Assembly: GCA_039989475.1 (NCBI GenBank)
Contig: JBDXHU010000005.1
Coordinates: 264,042-328,041, forward strand
Direction: 5' to 3'
DNA length: 64,000 nucleotides
Source of the DNA: JBDXHU01 sp039989475
GTDB taxonomy: Bacteria; Pseudomonadota; Gammaproteobacteria; Pseudomonadales; Halieaceae
In this document: piece by piece, positions 8,747-17,140 of the stretch
Layout of the letters: the number at the start of each line of letters is the position of its first letter
How positions within the stretch are numbered: position 1 is the stretch's first letter
Notes under the pieces: model-generated
Told to the model about the DNA's origin: nothing
The model's database searches: none
What the model saw: only the letters and a program-made list of their open reading frames with translations
Translations under genes and position numbers: made by a program

Positions 8747-8937
8747 GCTGAGGGCTCTTTACCTTGCTGGCTGAGGGCTTCCTACCTTGTGCGCTGAAGG
8801 CTCTTTACCTCGATGGCTGAAGGCTCTTCATTTGCGCTGAAGGCTCTCTACCCTGTCGGCTGAAGGCTTTTTACCTGGTTGGCTGAAGGCTCTCTATTTG
8901 GGCTGAAGGCTCTTTACCTGGTTGGCTGAAGGCTCTT
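8747..8937. repeat. Degenerate 23-bp minisatellite, nine units
   Basis: Nine head-to-tail units begin GCTGA at 8747, 8770, 8793, 8816, 8836, 8859, 8882, 8902 and 8925. Seven of the eight full spacings are 23 or 20 bp, with two 20-bp units (8816 and 8882) lacking three bases. The shared core is GCTGAAGGCTCTTTACC followed by a variable GNTTG-like tail. The last unit lies in the 3' end of the exporter gene and the penultimate one contains its TAA. Units are contiguous, with no unique spacers, so this is not a CRISPR array. Confidence 0.9.
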
Positions 8938-10122
8938 AATCAGCCACCAGGCGATGCAGCTGCAGGCCAGGATGATCATTGTCATGGGCAGGGCAGAGTC
9001 TTCCAGCATCAGCCCGACCAGGACACCCGCGGCAGAAGACAGACCCATTTGCACGAAACCGAACAGGGCGGACGCGGTGCCGGCCATGTGCGGAAACGGA
9101 CGCAGGGCCGTGGCCATGGAGTGGGGCAGCACAATTCCCAGCGCCATGGCGAACAGTGCCATCGGCACAATGATGCTGGCCGGATGAAACCAGGTTTCGG
9201 CGGCGATGACCATGCACAGGCTACCGAATATGGCCAGCTTTGCGCCCAGCCACATGACCTGTACGGAATCACGCTGCAGTGCAAGCCGGGTGCTGAGTGC
9301 GCTGCCGCTGATATAACCTGCTACGGTAGTGAGGAACAGGCTGCCGAAGTATTGGGTAGGCACCTGCATCATGTCGATGAATACGAAGCTGGAGCCGGAC
9401 AGGAACGTCACCATGCCGGCGTACATTGATGCACTTGCACAGGCGGTGAGGCGATAATCCCGATTGGCAATCAGGCTCAGGTAGTTGCGGCCAATCGATA
9501 GCGGATGCAGGGGTTGAACGGCGGGCAGCGACTCCGGCAGTCGCCAGCCGACACAGATTGCCAGCACCAGGGCATAAACAGCCAGCGCCACAAAAATAGA
9601 AGGCCAGGGCAAAAACTGCAGCATGAGCCCGCCCAGGCTCGGGGCCACGGCCGGCGCCAGCGCCATGATCATGGCGATGTAGGCCAGAGCCCGTGCCGCC
9701 CGCACAGGTCCATAAAAATCACGGGCCATGGCTCGGCCTAGCGTCGGACCGACGCAGGCGGCGATGCCCTGCAGGAAGCGGTAGAGGATCAATTCCTCAA
9801 TGGTATCGGCACTGGCACAAGCCAGCGAGGCGGCTATATACAGTGCCAGGCCGGCCAATAAGACCGGCCTGCGGCCATAGCGGTCTGCCAATGGTCCGCA
9901 GGCGAGGTGGAAAACGGAAAAGCCCAGCAGGAATGAACTGATGGTGAGCTGGACCCGGCTGGTATTGGTCGCCAGTGCGTCCACCATGCCAGGCATGGCT
10001 GGCAGGTACATATCAATGGTTAGCGGTCCCAGCGCCACCATGGCAGCCAGGATAATCAGCAGGCCCGGGGAGCCCTGGTCCGCTGGTTTGGAGTTACTGT
10101 CGGAGTCGCTGTGGCTGCTCAT
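8914..10122 (-). CDS. Bcr/CflA-family MFS drug exporter
   Basis: A 402-residue major facilitator protein with about twelve hydrophobic segments. The N-terminus LGPLTIDMYLPAMPGM is the signature of the Bcr/CflA drug:proton antiporter subfamily, and the loop 2-3 motif appears as GPLADRYGRRPVLL. It likely exports amphipathic drugs or small metabolites across the inner membrane. The final codons (SLQPTR, stop) are made of minisatellite sequence, so the natural C-terminus may have been altered by repeat expansion. It lies 40 bp after the short-chain dehydrogenase on the same strand. Confidence 0.9.
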   Translation of the reverse strand: MSSHSDSDSNSKPADQGSPGLLIILAAMVALGPLTIDMYLPAMPGMVDALATNTSRVQLTISSFLLGFSVFHLACGPLADRYGRRPVLLAGLALYIAASLACASADTIEELILYRFLQGIAACVGPTLGRAMARDFYGPVRAARALAYIAMIMALAPAVAPSLGGLMLQFLPWPSIFVALAVYALVLAICVGWRLPESLPAVQPLHPLSIGRNYLSLIANRDYRLTACASASMYAGMVTFLSGSSFVFIDMMQVPTQYFGSLFLTTVAGYISGSALSTRLALQRDSVQVMWLGAKLAIFGSLCMVIAAETWFHPASIIVPMALFAMALGIVLPHSMATALRPFPHMAGTASALFGFVQMGLSSAAGVLVGLMLEDSALPMTMIILACSCIAWWLIKSLQPTR

Positions 10123-10162
10123 GGGGCGGCGATGCTACCACAGGCGCGGCCCTGGACGGGGT

Positions 10163-10945
10163 CTATTTCTCGAAGCTGAGTACGGTTTTCCACCACAGGC
10201 CCGGTAGCAAGATCTTCCATAGCATCAGCAACCGAGCCTCACGGGGATAGATGACCGCCTTGTTTTTTGCCACGCCTTTATCGATTGCGTCGACGATTTT
10301 CTCTGGGTCCGACAGGCGACCGCTTTTGCGCGCCTCGCTGATGCTTCCGGGTGTGTCTGTGTTCAAGGCCTGCTCCATCAGGGGAGTATTGACCGCGGGC
10401 GGGCACACCAGGTGCAGCTTGACCCCGGAATCACGAATTTCCTTTTGCAGGCACTCGACGTAGGTATTCACGGCGGACTTGGTCGCGCAGTAAGCGCCCA
10501 TCTTGGGTACCAGGGCAAAGCCGGCGATAGAGCCAAACAGGATCATACGTCCGCTGCCCCGCTCCAGCATCTCAGGCAGCAAAGCCTTGATCATGTACAC
10601 CGTGCCAAAGAAATTTACCTGGAACAGAAACTCCACCTTTTCCACGCTGTGATCGGCCAGGGCATGGGCAGGCATCAAGGCGGCGGCGTGAACGAGGTGA
10701 TCGATCGGGCCGAGTGCGGCTTTGATTGCGGCCAGCTGGTTTTCAATGTCGCCACGGTCGGCAATGTCACAGCGAAAGCAGTGAATATTGGCATGGTCTT
10801 GCGCTATTTCCGCCAGGCCCTCTTCATTCAGGTCCATGGCGGCGACGGTCGCGCCGCGCTCGGCCAGGCGGCGGGCGCAGATGCGGCCCATACCGCTGGC
10901 AGCACCTGTAACCAGTGCAATTTTTCCTGTCATTGATTCAGCCAT
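10163..10945 (-). CDS. Short-chain dehydrogenase/reductase
   Basis: A classical SDR of 260 residues. The cofactor loop is TGAASGMG near residue 14, the catalytic serine sits in LFGSIAGF, and Tyr/Lys are in YCATKSAV, so the full triad is present. The aspartate after beta-2 (AAMDLNEEG) suggests NAD(H) preference. The substrate cannot be told. The C-terminus is hydrophobic and may be membrane-associated. MTGKIALV at 10933 is an alternative start. Upstream is a 123-bp gap holding an 11-bp inverted repeat. Confidence 0.88.
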   Translation of the reverse strand: MAESMTGKIALVTGAASGMGRICARRLAERGATVAAMDLNEEGLAEIAQDHANIHCFRCDIADRGDIENQLAAIKAALGPIDHLVHAAALMPAHALADHSVEKVEFLFQVNFFGTVYMIKALLPEMLERGSGRMILFGSIAGFALVPKMGAYCATKSAVNTYVECLQKEIRDSGVKLHLVCPPAVNTPLMEQALNTDTPGSISEARKSGRLSDPEKIVDAIDKGVAKNKAVIYPREARLLMLWKILLPGLWWKTVLSFEK

Positions 10946-11009
10946 AATCCGCTCCCTGGGTAGCCGCTGCCGTCGAGGGCCCAGGCTTGAGGTAAATGAG
11001 TGTGCTACT

Positions 11010-11020
11010 GACTATTAGTC
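11010..11020. promoter_or_regulatory. 11-bp inverted repeat, possible operator
   Basis: GACTATTAGTC (5-bp arms around one base) lies in the gap upstream of the SDR gene, overlapping an AT-rich stretch that could be its -10 region. A regulator site is inference only. Confidence 0.25.
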
Positions 11021-11068
11021 TATAGCGGAAGGCATGATAGCGGTGCCCCGCGGGCCATACAAGGCTGT

Positions 11069-11548
11069 TCAGGCTTGTTCAATATGATCCAGGGGTAGCT
11101 CGGTCTTGCGTACCACGGGCCGCAGCACAAAGCTGGACTGTACGCCGGTCACGCCTTCGATACGGGTGAGCTTGCCCAGCAGGAAGGCCTCGTAGTATTC
11201 CATATCCGGTACCACGGCCTTGACCAGGTAATCGGCGGAGTTACCGGTTACCACCGAACACTCCATGACCTCGGCAAAGGCAGCCACCTGGTTCTCGAAA
11301 TTGGTAAAGCGCTCCGGTGTGTGCCGGTCCATGGTGATGGTGATGAAGGCGGTCAGCTTCAGCCCCAGTTGTGATTGGTTGAGCAGGGTGACATGGCGAT
11401 CAATGAGGCCGGACTCTTCCAGTCGCTTGACGCGCCGAGAGCAGGGGGTAGGTGACAGGCCAACCGCCTCCGCCAGCTCCAGGTTGCTGATGCGGCCGTT
11501 GACCTGCATCTGCTCCAGGATGCGGCGGTCTGTTCGATCAAGCTTCAT
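11069..11548 (-). CDS. Lrp/AsnC-family transcriptional regulator
   Basis: A 159-residue regulator. An N-terminal helix-turn-helix (residues ~4-60; ISNLELAEAVGLSPTPCSRR) is followed by the RAM ligand-binding domain with the CSVVTGNSADYLVKAV strand typical of Lrp. These proteins sense amino acids. Its ATG lies inside the 3' end of the AGCS symporter gene (11-bp overlap), so it is translated with the symporter and probably senses a transported amino acid. That link is inference from position. Confidence 0.92.
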   Translation of the reverse strand: MKLDRTDRRILEQMQVNGRISNLELAEAVGLSPTPCSRRVKRLEESGLIDRHVTLLNQSQLGLKLTAFITITMDRHTPERFTNFENQVAAFAEVMECSVVTGNSADYLVKAVVPDMEYYEAFLLGKLTRIEGVTGVQSSFVLRPVVRKTELPLDHIEQA

Positions 11549-12947
11549 CAGCTACTGCCTCCGGCTGGATGATGGGTCCGCCGAACCACTGCCTGGTCGG
11601 TTGCAAGGGTTTGGCGAAATAGCGTCGTGCCTCCACCATGACCCGCCCCGACAACAACAGGGTCGCGATCATGGTCGGTATCGCCATCAAGCCATAGGCG
11701 CCGACAATCAGGTTAAAGACCACGTCAATACTGACTGTCGCACCGAAAAATATGGTGGCGAGGAAGAAATAGCGGAACCAGTGCTGGTACTGCGCACCGA
11801 ACAGGAAGCCGAAGCACTTGGTGCCGTAGTACCAGCCGGCGAACATGGTGGTGAGGCTGAGTATTAGCACGACCACCGTCAGTAATGGGGTGGCGACCGC
11901 ACCCATTTCCCCGCGCAGGGCGGTCAGGGTCATGGCAATACCGTTTAATTCACCGGGCGCCTGCCACAGACCTGACGCCAGGATCACGATCGCGGTGCAG
12001 GTACACACGACCATGGTGTCGATCACCGGCCCCAGCATCGCCACCAGTCCTTCCCGAATAGGCTCATTGGTACGGGCCGCGCCATGGGCCATGACTTCCG
12101 TACCGATCCCGGCCTCATTGGAAAAGGCACCGCGGCTAATGCCTATCAGTATCACCCCCATCATGCCGCCACCAAAGGCCTGTGGTGCGAAGGCCTCACG
12201 GAATATCAGGGCGAATATTTCCGGGATTTGTGCGGCGTGTTGGAACAGGACAAAGACAGTCATACCCAGGTAGGTCAGGGCCATTGCAGGCAGCAGTGCG
12301 ACTGACACATGGGCCACCCGTTGCAGGCCGCCGAATACTACCAGGGCGACCACGCCAGCAATTGCACAGCCGACCGCCAGGTTGAATTGCAGTGGATCAA
12401 AGCCACTGCCGAAGCTGTCGCGTATCAGTGCCGTCAGCTGATTGGCCTGGAACATCGGCAGAACGCCGATAAGCCCCGCCGCCGAGAACAGGATCGCCAG
12501 TGGATAGAACTTGCGAGGTAATGCCTCGCGGATTATGTACTGGGGGCCGCCCTGTAACTGGCCCAGGCTGTCGCGGCCGCGGTACATGATGCCGAGTGAG
12601 CAGGTAAAAAACTTGGTGGCGATTCCGACCAGGGCGCTGACCCACATCCAGAACACAGCACCCGGGCCGCCGGCCACTATCGCCAGCGCCACACCGGCGA
12701 TATTGCCCAACCCCAGGGTGCCCGAGAGTGCCGCGGCCAGCGCCTGGGCGTGAGTTAGCTCTCCGGGCTCATTGGGTGTGTCGTAGCGGCCAACCATGAT
12801 GCCAAGCGCATGGATCAGGTGGCGATAGGGCAGGAAGCGGGAGTAGATCGCAAAAAACACCCCGCCACCCACCAGCAATACCAGCAGCGGCGTTCCCCAC
12901 ACCAGATTGGCGAAGGCGGCTGATAGCCTTTCAAGTTCTGCAAGCAT
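11538..12947 (-). CDS. AGCS-family sodium:alanine/glycine symporter
   Basis: A 469-residue polytopic membrane protein with family signatures GTLGLGNIAGVALAIVAGGP near the N-terminus and FSNEAGIGTEVMAHGAA in the centre. The family takes up alanine, glycine or D-alanine with Na+. It lies between an HDAC-like gene (29 bp upstream) and the overlapping Lrp gene. A second AGCS gene occurs at 45751-47202; the two differ in C-terminal sequence and context. Confidence 0.92.
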   Translation of the reverse strand: MLAELERLSAAFANLVWGTPLLVLLVGGGVFFAIYSRFLPYRHLIHALGIMVGRYDTPNEPGELTHAQALAAALSGTLGLGNIAGVALAIVAGGPGAVFWMWVSALVGIATKFFTCSLGIMYRGRDSLGQLQGGPQYIIREALPRKFYPLAILFSAAGLIGVLPMFQANQLTALIRDSFGSGFDPLQFNLAVGCAIAGVVALVVFGGLQRVAHVSVALLPAMALTYLGMTVFVLFQHAAQIPEIFALIFREAFAPQAFGGGMMGVILIGISRGAFSNEAGIGTEVMAHGAARTNEPIREGLVAMLGPVIDTMVVCTCTAIVILASGLWQAPGELNGIAMTLTALRGEMGAVATPLLTVVVLILSLTTMFAGWYYGTKCFGFLFGAQYQHWFRYFFLATIFFGATVSIDVVFNLIVGAYGLMAIPTMIATLLLSGRVMVEARRYFAKPLQPTRQWFGGPIIQPEAVADEA

Positions 12948-12976
12948 CTACTGTTGTCCTGTTGCGCAAATTTGCA

Positions 12977-13894
12977 TTAATGAGTCAGTGCTCGCAGATG
13001 CTCTATGCTGCCGCGCGCCAGCGCATCGAGGTGGTAACCCCCCTCCAGCGCGGACACCAGGCGGCCGTCGCAATACCTGGCAGCGGCGTCCACCAGCAAT
13101 TCGCTGACCCAGCGGTAATCGGCGTCCTCTAGCACCAGGCCACCCAATGGATCTTCGCGATGGGCGTCAAAGCCGGCGGACACCAGGATCAGGTCGGGCT
13201 GGTGCGCGGCCAGTGCCGGCAACCAGTCACGCTCAATCGCCTGGCGAAAGCCGTCACTGGCAGTACCTTCCGCCAGTGGCGTCAGTACAATATTGGGGGC
13301 GTCTACCTGGTCAAAACGACCCGGATAAAAAGGGTATTGGAAGCTGGAACACACCATGACCTCAGGTCGCTGCAGGAAAATCTCCACCGTGCCGTTGCCG
13401 TGGTGTACGTCAAAATCAAGGATAGCCACCCGCTCCGCGCCCAGGGCCAGGGCTCGCTCGGCCGCCAGCGCAATATTGTTGAAGATGCAAAAGCCCATTG
13501 GCAGTGCCGATTCAGCGTGGTGCCCGGGCGGGCGTACAGCGCAAAAGGCATTCTTCGCCGAGCCTTGCCAGACGGCCTCCACTGACTGGATCAGCGCCCC
13601 GGCGGCGAGCCGGGCTGCCCGCAGGCTGTGTTGGTTAATCGAGGTATCGGCGTCGACCCTGGCGATGCCCTCGCCGGGTTTTAGCTCGGCCAGCATATCC
13701 AGGTAATGCTGTGGATGAATACCCTCGAACAGCTGCAGCGCAATTTCCTGGGCCTGCACGGTTTGCAAATTACCTGACCAGTCCGAGGCGGCGACGGCCC
13801 GTTGAATACTTTGCAGGCGCGCGGGACTTTCCGGATGCTGGGGCAGCATCACATGTTTCTCGCAATCCGGGTGACTGACAAAAAGGGTGTGCAT
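12977..13894 (-). CDS. Histone deacetylase-family amidohydrolase
   Basis: A Zn-dependent deacetylase of the arginase/HDAC fold, 305 residues. Catalytic elements are visible: RPPGHHAES (tandem histidines), DFDVHHGNGT (zinc ligands) and SAGFDAHREDPLG (further ligand aspartate). Bacterial members act on acetylpolyamines, acetylated lysines or unknown amides; the substrate cannot be fixed here. First gene of a deacetylase-AGCS-Lrp unit. It is divergent from the dehydratase gene at 13970, sharing a 75-bp promoter gap. Confidence 0.92.
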   Translation of the reverse strand: MHTLFVSHPDCEKHVMLPQHPESPARLQSIQRAVAASDWSGNLQTVQAQEIALQLFEGIHPQHYLDMLAELKPGEGIARVDADTSINQHSLRAARLAAGALIQSVEAVWQGSAKNAFCAVRPPGHHAESALPMGFCIFNNIALAAERALALGAERVAILDFDVHHGNGTVEIFLQRPEVMVCSSFQYPFYPGRFDQVDAPNIVLTPLAEGTASDGFRQAIERDWLPALAAHQPDLILVSAGFDAHREDPLGGLVLEDADYRWVSELLVDAAARYCDGRLVSALEGGYHLDALARGSIEHLRALTH

Positions 13895-13969
13895 GTTGGT
13901 ATATTACCCCCTTAGTGAAGAGCTTGTCTCAGCCGTACCGGCTGCAACAGAAGTGAGTGGACCAATATC

Positions 13970-14935
13970 ATGTCGGATAATCCAGTGCGGCCTGCCACGG
14001 TTGATGTCGATGATATTCGACGCGCGCATGAGCGCATCGCTGCCCACATACACCGGACCCCGGTGATCAGCAGCCGGCTGCTGGCTGCCCATTGCGGCAG
14101 TCAGGTGGTCTTTAAATGTGAAAACCTGCAGAAGGCGGGTGCCTTCAAGGCCCGCGGCGCACTGAACGCGGTACTGGGGCTGACAGCCCAGGACAGTGAG
14201 CACGGTGTTGCCACGCACTCCTCGGGTAATCACGGCGCCGCCCTGGCCATGGCTGCCGGGGTGCGCGGCTTGCCGGCGCACATCGTCATGCCGTCCAATG
14301 CCCCGGCTGTTAAAAAAGCTGCAGTGCGCGGATACGGTGGTGAGGTGATTGAGTGTGAGCCCACATTGGCCGCGCGCGAAGAGGCCCTGCAGCTATTGGT
14401 CGCACAGCACCACTGCCACGTGGTGCACCCCTATGATGATGCACGCATTATTGCGGGCCAGGGCACGGTTGGGCTGGAATTGCTGGAACAGCTCGATGAA
14501 CTGGATGTGGTTGTCGTGCCAGTGGGTGGTGGCGGCCTGTTGGCGGGAGTGGCGACCGCAATCAAGGCGCTGCGTCCGGAGGTGGAAGTGGTTGCGGCCG
14601 AACCGGCGGGTGCCGACGATGCTTTTCGATCATTTGGGCTGGGTTACCTGGTGCCCCAGGAAAACCCGCAGACTATTGCAGATGGCTTGTTAACCAGTCT
14701 CGGTGAACTCAACTATGCGATAATTCGGGAGCGGGTCGATACCATTGTCACCGTCGAGGACGAAACCATTATTGAAGCCATGCAATTGCAGTGGACCCGC
14801 CTGAAAACGGTGGTAGAACCGTCCGGCGCAGTGCCCTTTGCCGCCTTGCTCGAGCACCCGGAGCGCTTTCGTGGTCGCCGGGTCGCCTGTGTCATCAGTG
14901 GCGGCAACGTCGATCTTGCCAACTTGCCCTGGTGA
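13970..14935 (+). CDS. Threonine/serine dehydratase-like PLP enzyme
   Basis: Fold-type II PLP enzyme of 321 residues. The PLP lysine is Lys60 in ENLQKAGAFKARGA, followed by THSSGNHGAALA and the glycine-rich phosphate loop PVGGGGLLAGVA. There is no C-terminal ACT domain, so it resembles catabolic threonine dehydratases, serine racemases and threo-hydroxyaspartate dehydratases rather than allosteric IlvA. It presumably deaminates serine, threonine or an analogue. The VOC gene starts directly after its stop. Confidence 0.88.
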   Translation: MSDNPVRPATVDVDDIRRAHERIAAHIHRTPVISSRLLAAHCGSQVVFKCENLQKAGAFKARGALNAVLGLTAQDSEHGVATHSSGNHGAALAMAAGVRGLPAHIVMPSNAPAVKKAAVRGYGGEVIECEPTLAAREEALQLLVAQHHCHVVHPYDDARIIAGQGTVGLELLEQLDELDVVVVPVGGGGLLAGVATAIKALRPEVEVVAAEPAGADDAFRSFGLGYLVPQENPQTIADGLLTSLGELNYAIIRERVDTIVTVEDETIIEAMQLQWTRLKTVVEPSGAVPFAALLEHPERFRGRRVACVISGGNVDLANLPW

Positions 14936-15379
14936 ATGATGATGGATAACTTCCCCCGTTTTCACCTCGCCCTGCCGGTTACCGATCTGCAGGCGGCAGC
15001 TCAATTCTATGGCGGCGTACTGGAATGTCCCCGCGGTCGCAGTTCGGAGCGCTGGATCGACTTCGACTTCTGGGGCCATCAGCTGGTGATACACCAGGTG
15101 GCGGAAATGGCGGATGTTGCGACCAACCCGGTCGATGATGAAGCGGTGCCCGCCAGTCACTTTGGACCTATATTGCCCTGGGAGGAGTTCGAGCCACTGG
15201 TGCAGCGGCTGCGCGCCGGGGGCGTGGAGTTTGTGATTGAACCGACCCGTCGCTTTGCCGATCGGCGCGGCGAGCAGATGACGCTATTCGTCAAGGATCC
15301 CTGTGGCAACCATCTCGAGTTCAAGAGTTTTCGCAATATCGAAATGCTCTTCGCCAGCGATGGCCTGGATTACCCCTGA
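14936..15379 (+). CDS. VOC-superfamily (glyoxalase/extradiol fold) protein
   Basis: A 147-residue protein with one pair of beta-alpha-beta-beta-beta modules: FHLALPVTDLQAAAQFYGGV at the N-terminus and FVKDPCGNHLEFKSF at the C-terminus. The first His and the late Glu are likely metal ligands. Function could be glyoxalase, extradiol dioxygenase or resistance protein; nothing here decides. Three consecutive ATGs follow directly on the dehydratase stop, indicating coupling. Confidence 0.82.
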   Translation: MMMDNFPRFHLALPVTDLQAAAQFYGGVLECPRGRSSERWIDFDFWGHQLVIHQVAEMADVATNPVDDEAVPASHFGPILPWEEFEPLVQRLRAGGVEFVIEPTRRFADRRGEQMTLFVKDPCGNHLEFKSFRNIEMLFASDGLDYP

Positions 15380-15418
15380 GGGGCATAATAGACGTCTTAA
15401 ACAAGGCAGGACCTGGTT

Positions 15419-15802
15419 ATGGAATGGATAGTACTGGTGACCCTGTTGGTGGCGGTGGAATATTTTTACCTGTCGATCATGGTGGGCAAGTCCCGCGGTG
15501 AAACCGGTATCAAGGCCCCCAGCATTATTGGTAACGACAAGTTTGAACGGGTGTTCAGGGTGCAGCAAAATACCCTGGAGCAACTGGTGATATTTTTCCC
15601 GGCCCTGTGGATTTTTGGTTATTACGTCTCCGCCACTATTGGCGCTGGTCTCGGCGTTCTGTTTCTGATTGGTCGTATTATTTATGCCCGCGGTTATGTA
15701 AAGGATCCCGACAAGCGTGCCCCCGGCTTCATCATCGGCAGCCTGTCCCTGCTGGCACTGATTATTGGCGGCCTGGTCGGCGTCACATTGCGCTTGCTGT
15801 AA
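15419..15802 (+). CDS. MAPEG-family membrane protein
   Basis: A 127-residue protein with about four transmembrane helices. The family region FERVFRVQQNTLEQLVIFFP includes the conserved Arg, Asn and Glu. MAPEG proteins include microsomal glutathione transferases and leukotriene synthases; bacterial members may act on lipid peroxides or hydrophobic electrophiles. It lies 39 bp downstream of the VOC gene. Confidence 0.9.
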   Translation: MEWIVLVTLLVAVEYFYLSIMVGKSRGETGIKAPSIIGNDKFERVFRVQQNTLEQLVIFFPALWIFGYYVSATIGAGLGVLFLIGRIIYARGYVKDPDKRAPGFIIGSLSLLALIIGGLVGVTLRLL

Positions 15803-15869
15803 ACGAAAAGACTCCCGGCGTTGATCCTGCGCCGCGCCAGGCCCGTATCAAGGGCCAGGAGAATTGGCA

Positions 15870-16709
15870 GTGAAGAAATTTCGTACAAGTGCGCTGCTGT
15901 TGAGTCTGGGCCTGCTCAGTGCTTGCAGCAACAGCTTTGTCTATAACCAGCTGGATTGGTTAATCCCCTGGTATGTGGACGACTACGTCGACCTGAGCCG
16001 GGATCAACGGCGCGACCTCAAGAGCCAGTTGCAGCCGCTGCTGCGCTGGCACCGTGAGGAGGAGCTGGCCAGCTATGTCCGTATTATCGATGGTATCGAG
16101 GCCGATTTGCGCGAGCCGCTTAACGGCCTCGAGGTCGAGGCCTGGGCCAACGCCACCTGGCAGGCCTGGGAGCGTATCGAGGCGCGCATGCTGCCGCTGG
16201 CATTTGAGCTTGGCGAGGACCTGAGCGATGCCCAGATGGATGAATTTGTGGCACTGATGCACAAGCGCCAGCTGGAGTTGGAAGAGGAATACCTGGGTCG
16301 CAGTGATGAGGAGTATCTCGCCGATACCCTGGAGGATTTCAGCGACAGCCTCGACGAATTCCTGGGTCGGCTGACCGAGCAACAAATCGCACTGCTGGAA
16401 ACCGCCTCGGCAGCCTTGCTGCGTTTTGATAATGCCTGGCTGGAGGAGCGACGCCTGTGGATTGAGCGACTGGCCCTTATGCTGCAACGCCAACCCGGCT
16501 GGCAGCAGGAAGTGATGCAGGCTCTCGAGACCCGTGACGCCAATCGCGGAGAGGCCTACCGTTCAGCCTATGCTCACAACCAGATCATCATCAACGACGC
16601 GATCGCGGCAGTGCTCAATCTGCGCACGGAGAAGCAGTCGCGGCGACTGCAGGGGCAATTGGACGATTTACGGGCTGATTTAGAGAAGCTGATCGCCCAG
16701 GCGGATTAG
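15870..16709 (+). CDS. DUF6279-type lipoprotein
   Basis: A 279-residue protein of unknown function. GTG at 15870 is chosen because AGGAG stands 8 bp upstream; the TTG six bases earlier is too close. The signal sequence ends LLSAC, a good lipobox, so the mature protein should be membrane-anchored. The mature part begins NSFVYNQLDWLIPWYVDDYV, the recognisable family start, and is then largely helical and acidic with many Glu/Arg-rich amphipathic segments. Its stop overlaps the convergent RDD gene stop. Confidence 0.8.
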   Translation: MKKFRTSALLLSLGLLSACSNSFVYNQLDWLIPWYVDDYVDLSRDQRRDLKSQLQPLLRWHREEELASYVRIIDGIEADLREPLNGLEVEAWANATWQAWERIEARMLPLAFELGEDLSDAQMDEFVALMHKRQLELEEEYLGRSDEEYLADTLEDFSDSLDEFLGRLTEQQIALLETASAALLRFDNAWLEERRLWIERLALMLQRQPGWQQEVMQALETRDANRGEAYRSAYAHNQIIINDAIAAVLNLRTEKQSRRLQGQLDDLRADLEKLIAQAD

Positions 16710-17140
16710 CCGGCCTGGTCGTAAATGACCACGGTGCCGGCCATTTTGTCGTGAAACCCCTGCTTGCGCGGGTCCCAGCCTACCCACAGGAAACCTAGGC
16801 AAAATGCCAGCAGGGACACGTAATAGCCAAGATAGCGCACCACCCACTGCCAGCGGGCCGGTTTGCCGAGAGTCTCGGCATCGACGATTTTTGCTTTTAA
16901 GATCATCTTGCCCGGGGTCGCCGAGCGGTATATCCAGAACAGAATAACTACGATCAGCGGCAGCACATATTGCAGCAGGGCATCCACCGGCCCCTGCACC
17001 AATTGACCGCTGATCTCGAAGTAGGCGTCGCCGTAAACGGCGTAGGCCACCGGGTAGATCACCAGGCCCAGCAACACGGTGTCGATCAGCGAGGCCAGCA
17101 CTCGCGCCCAGAAGCCGACATAGCGCGGTTCAGCATTCAT
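16706..17140 (-). CDS. RDD-family membrane protein
   Basis: A 144-residue inner-membrane protein. The conserved Arg (YVGFWARVLASLIDTVLL) and the two Asp positions of the RDD family are visible, with three to four hydrophobic helices and the motif ATPGKMILKAKIVD. Function is unsettled; some relatives are linked to Na+/H+ exchange. Its ATG overlaps the ilvD stop (ATGA at 17137-17140), so it is coupled to ilvD, although a functional link is not obvious. Confidence 0.87.
   Translation of the reverse strand: MNAEPRYVGFWARVLASLIDTVLLGLVIYPVAYAVYGDAYFEISGQLVQGPVDALLQYVLPLIVVILFWIYRSATPGKMILKAKIVDAETLGKPARWQWVVRYLGYYVSLLAFCLGFLWVGWDPRKQGFHDKMAGTVVIYDQAG

Noticed and set aside
8747..8937. CRISPR-like array
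   Set aside because: Units are contiguous and degenerate, without unique spacers or nearby cas genes.
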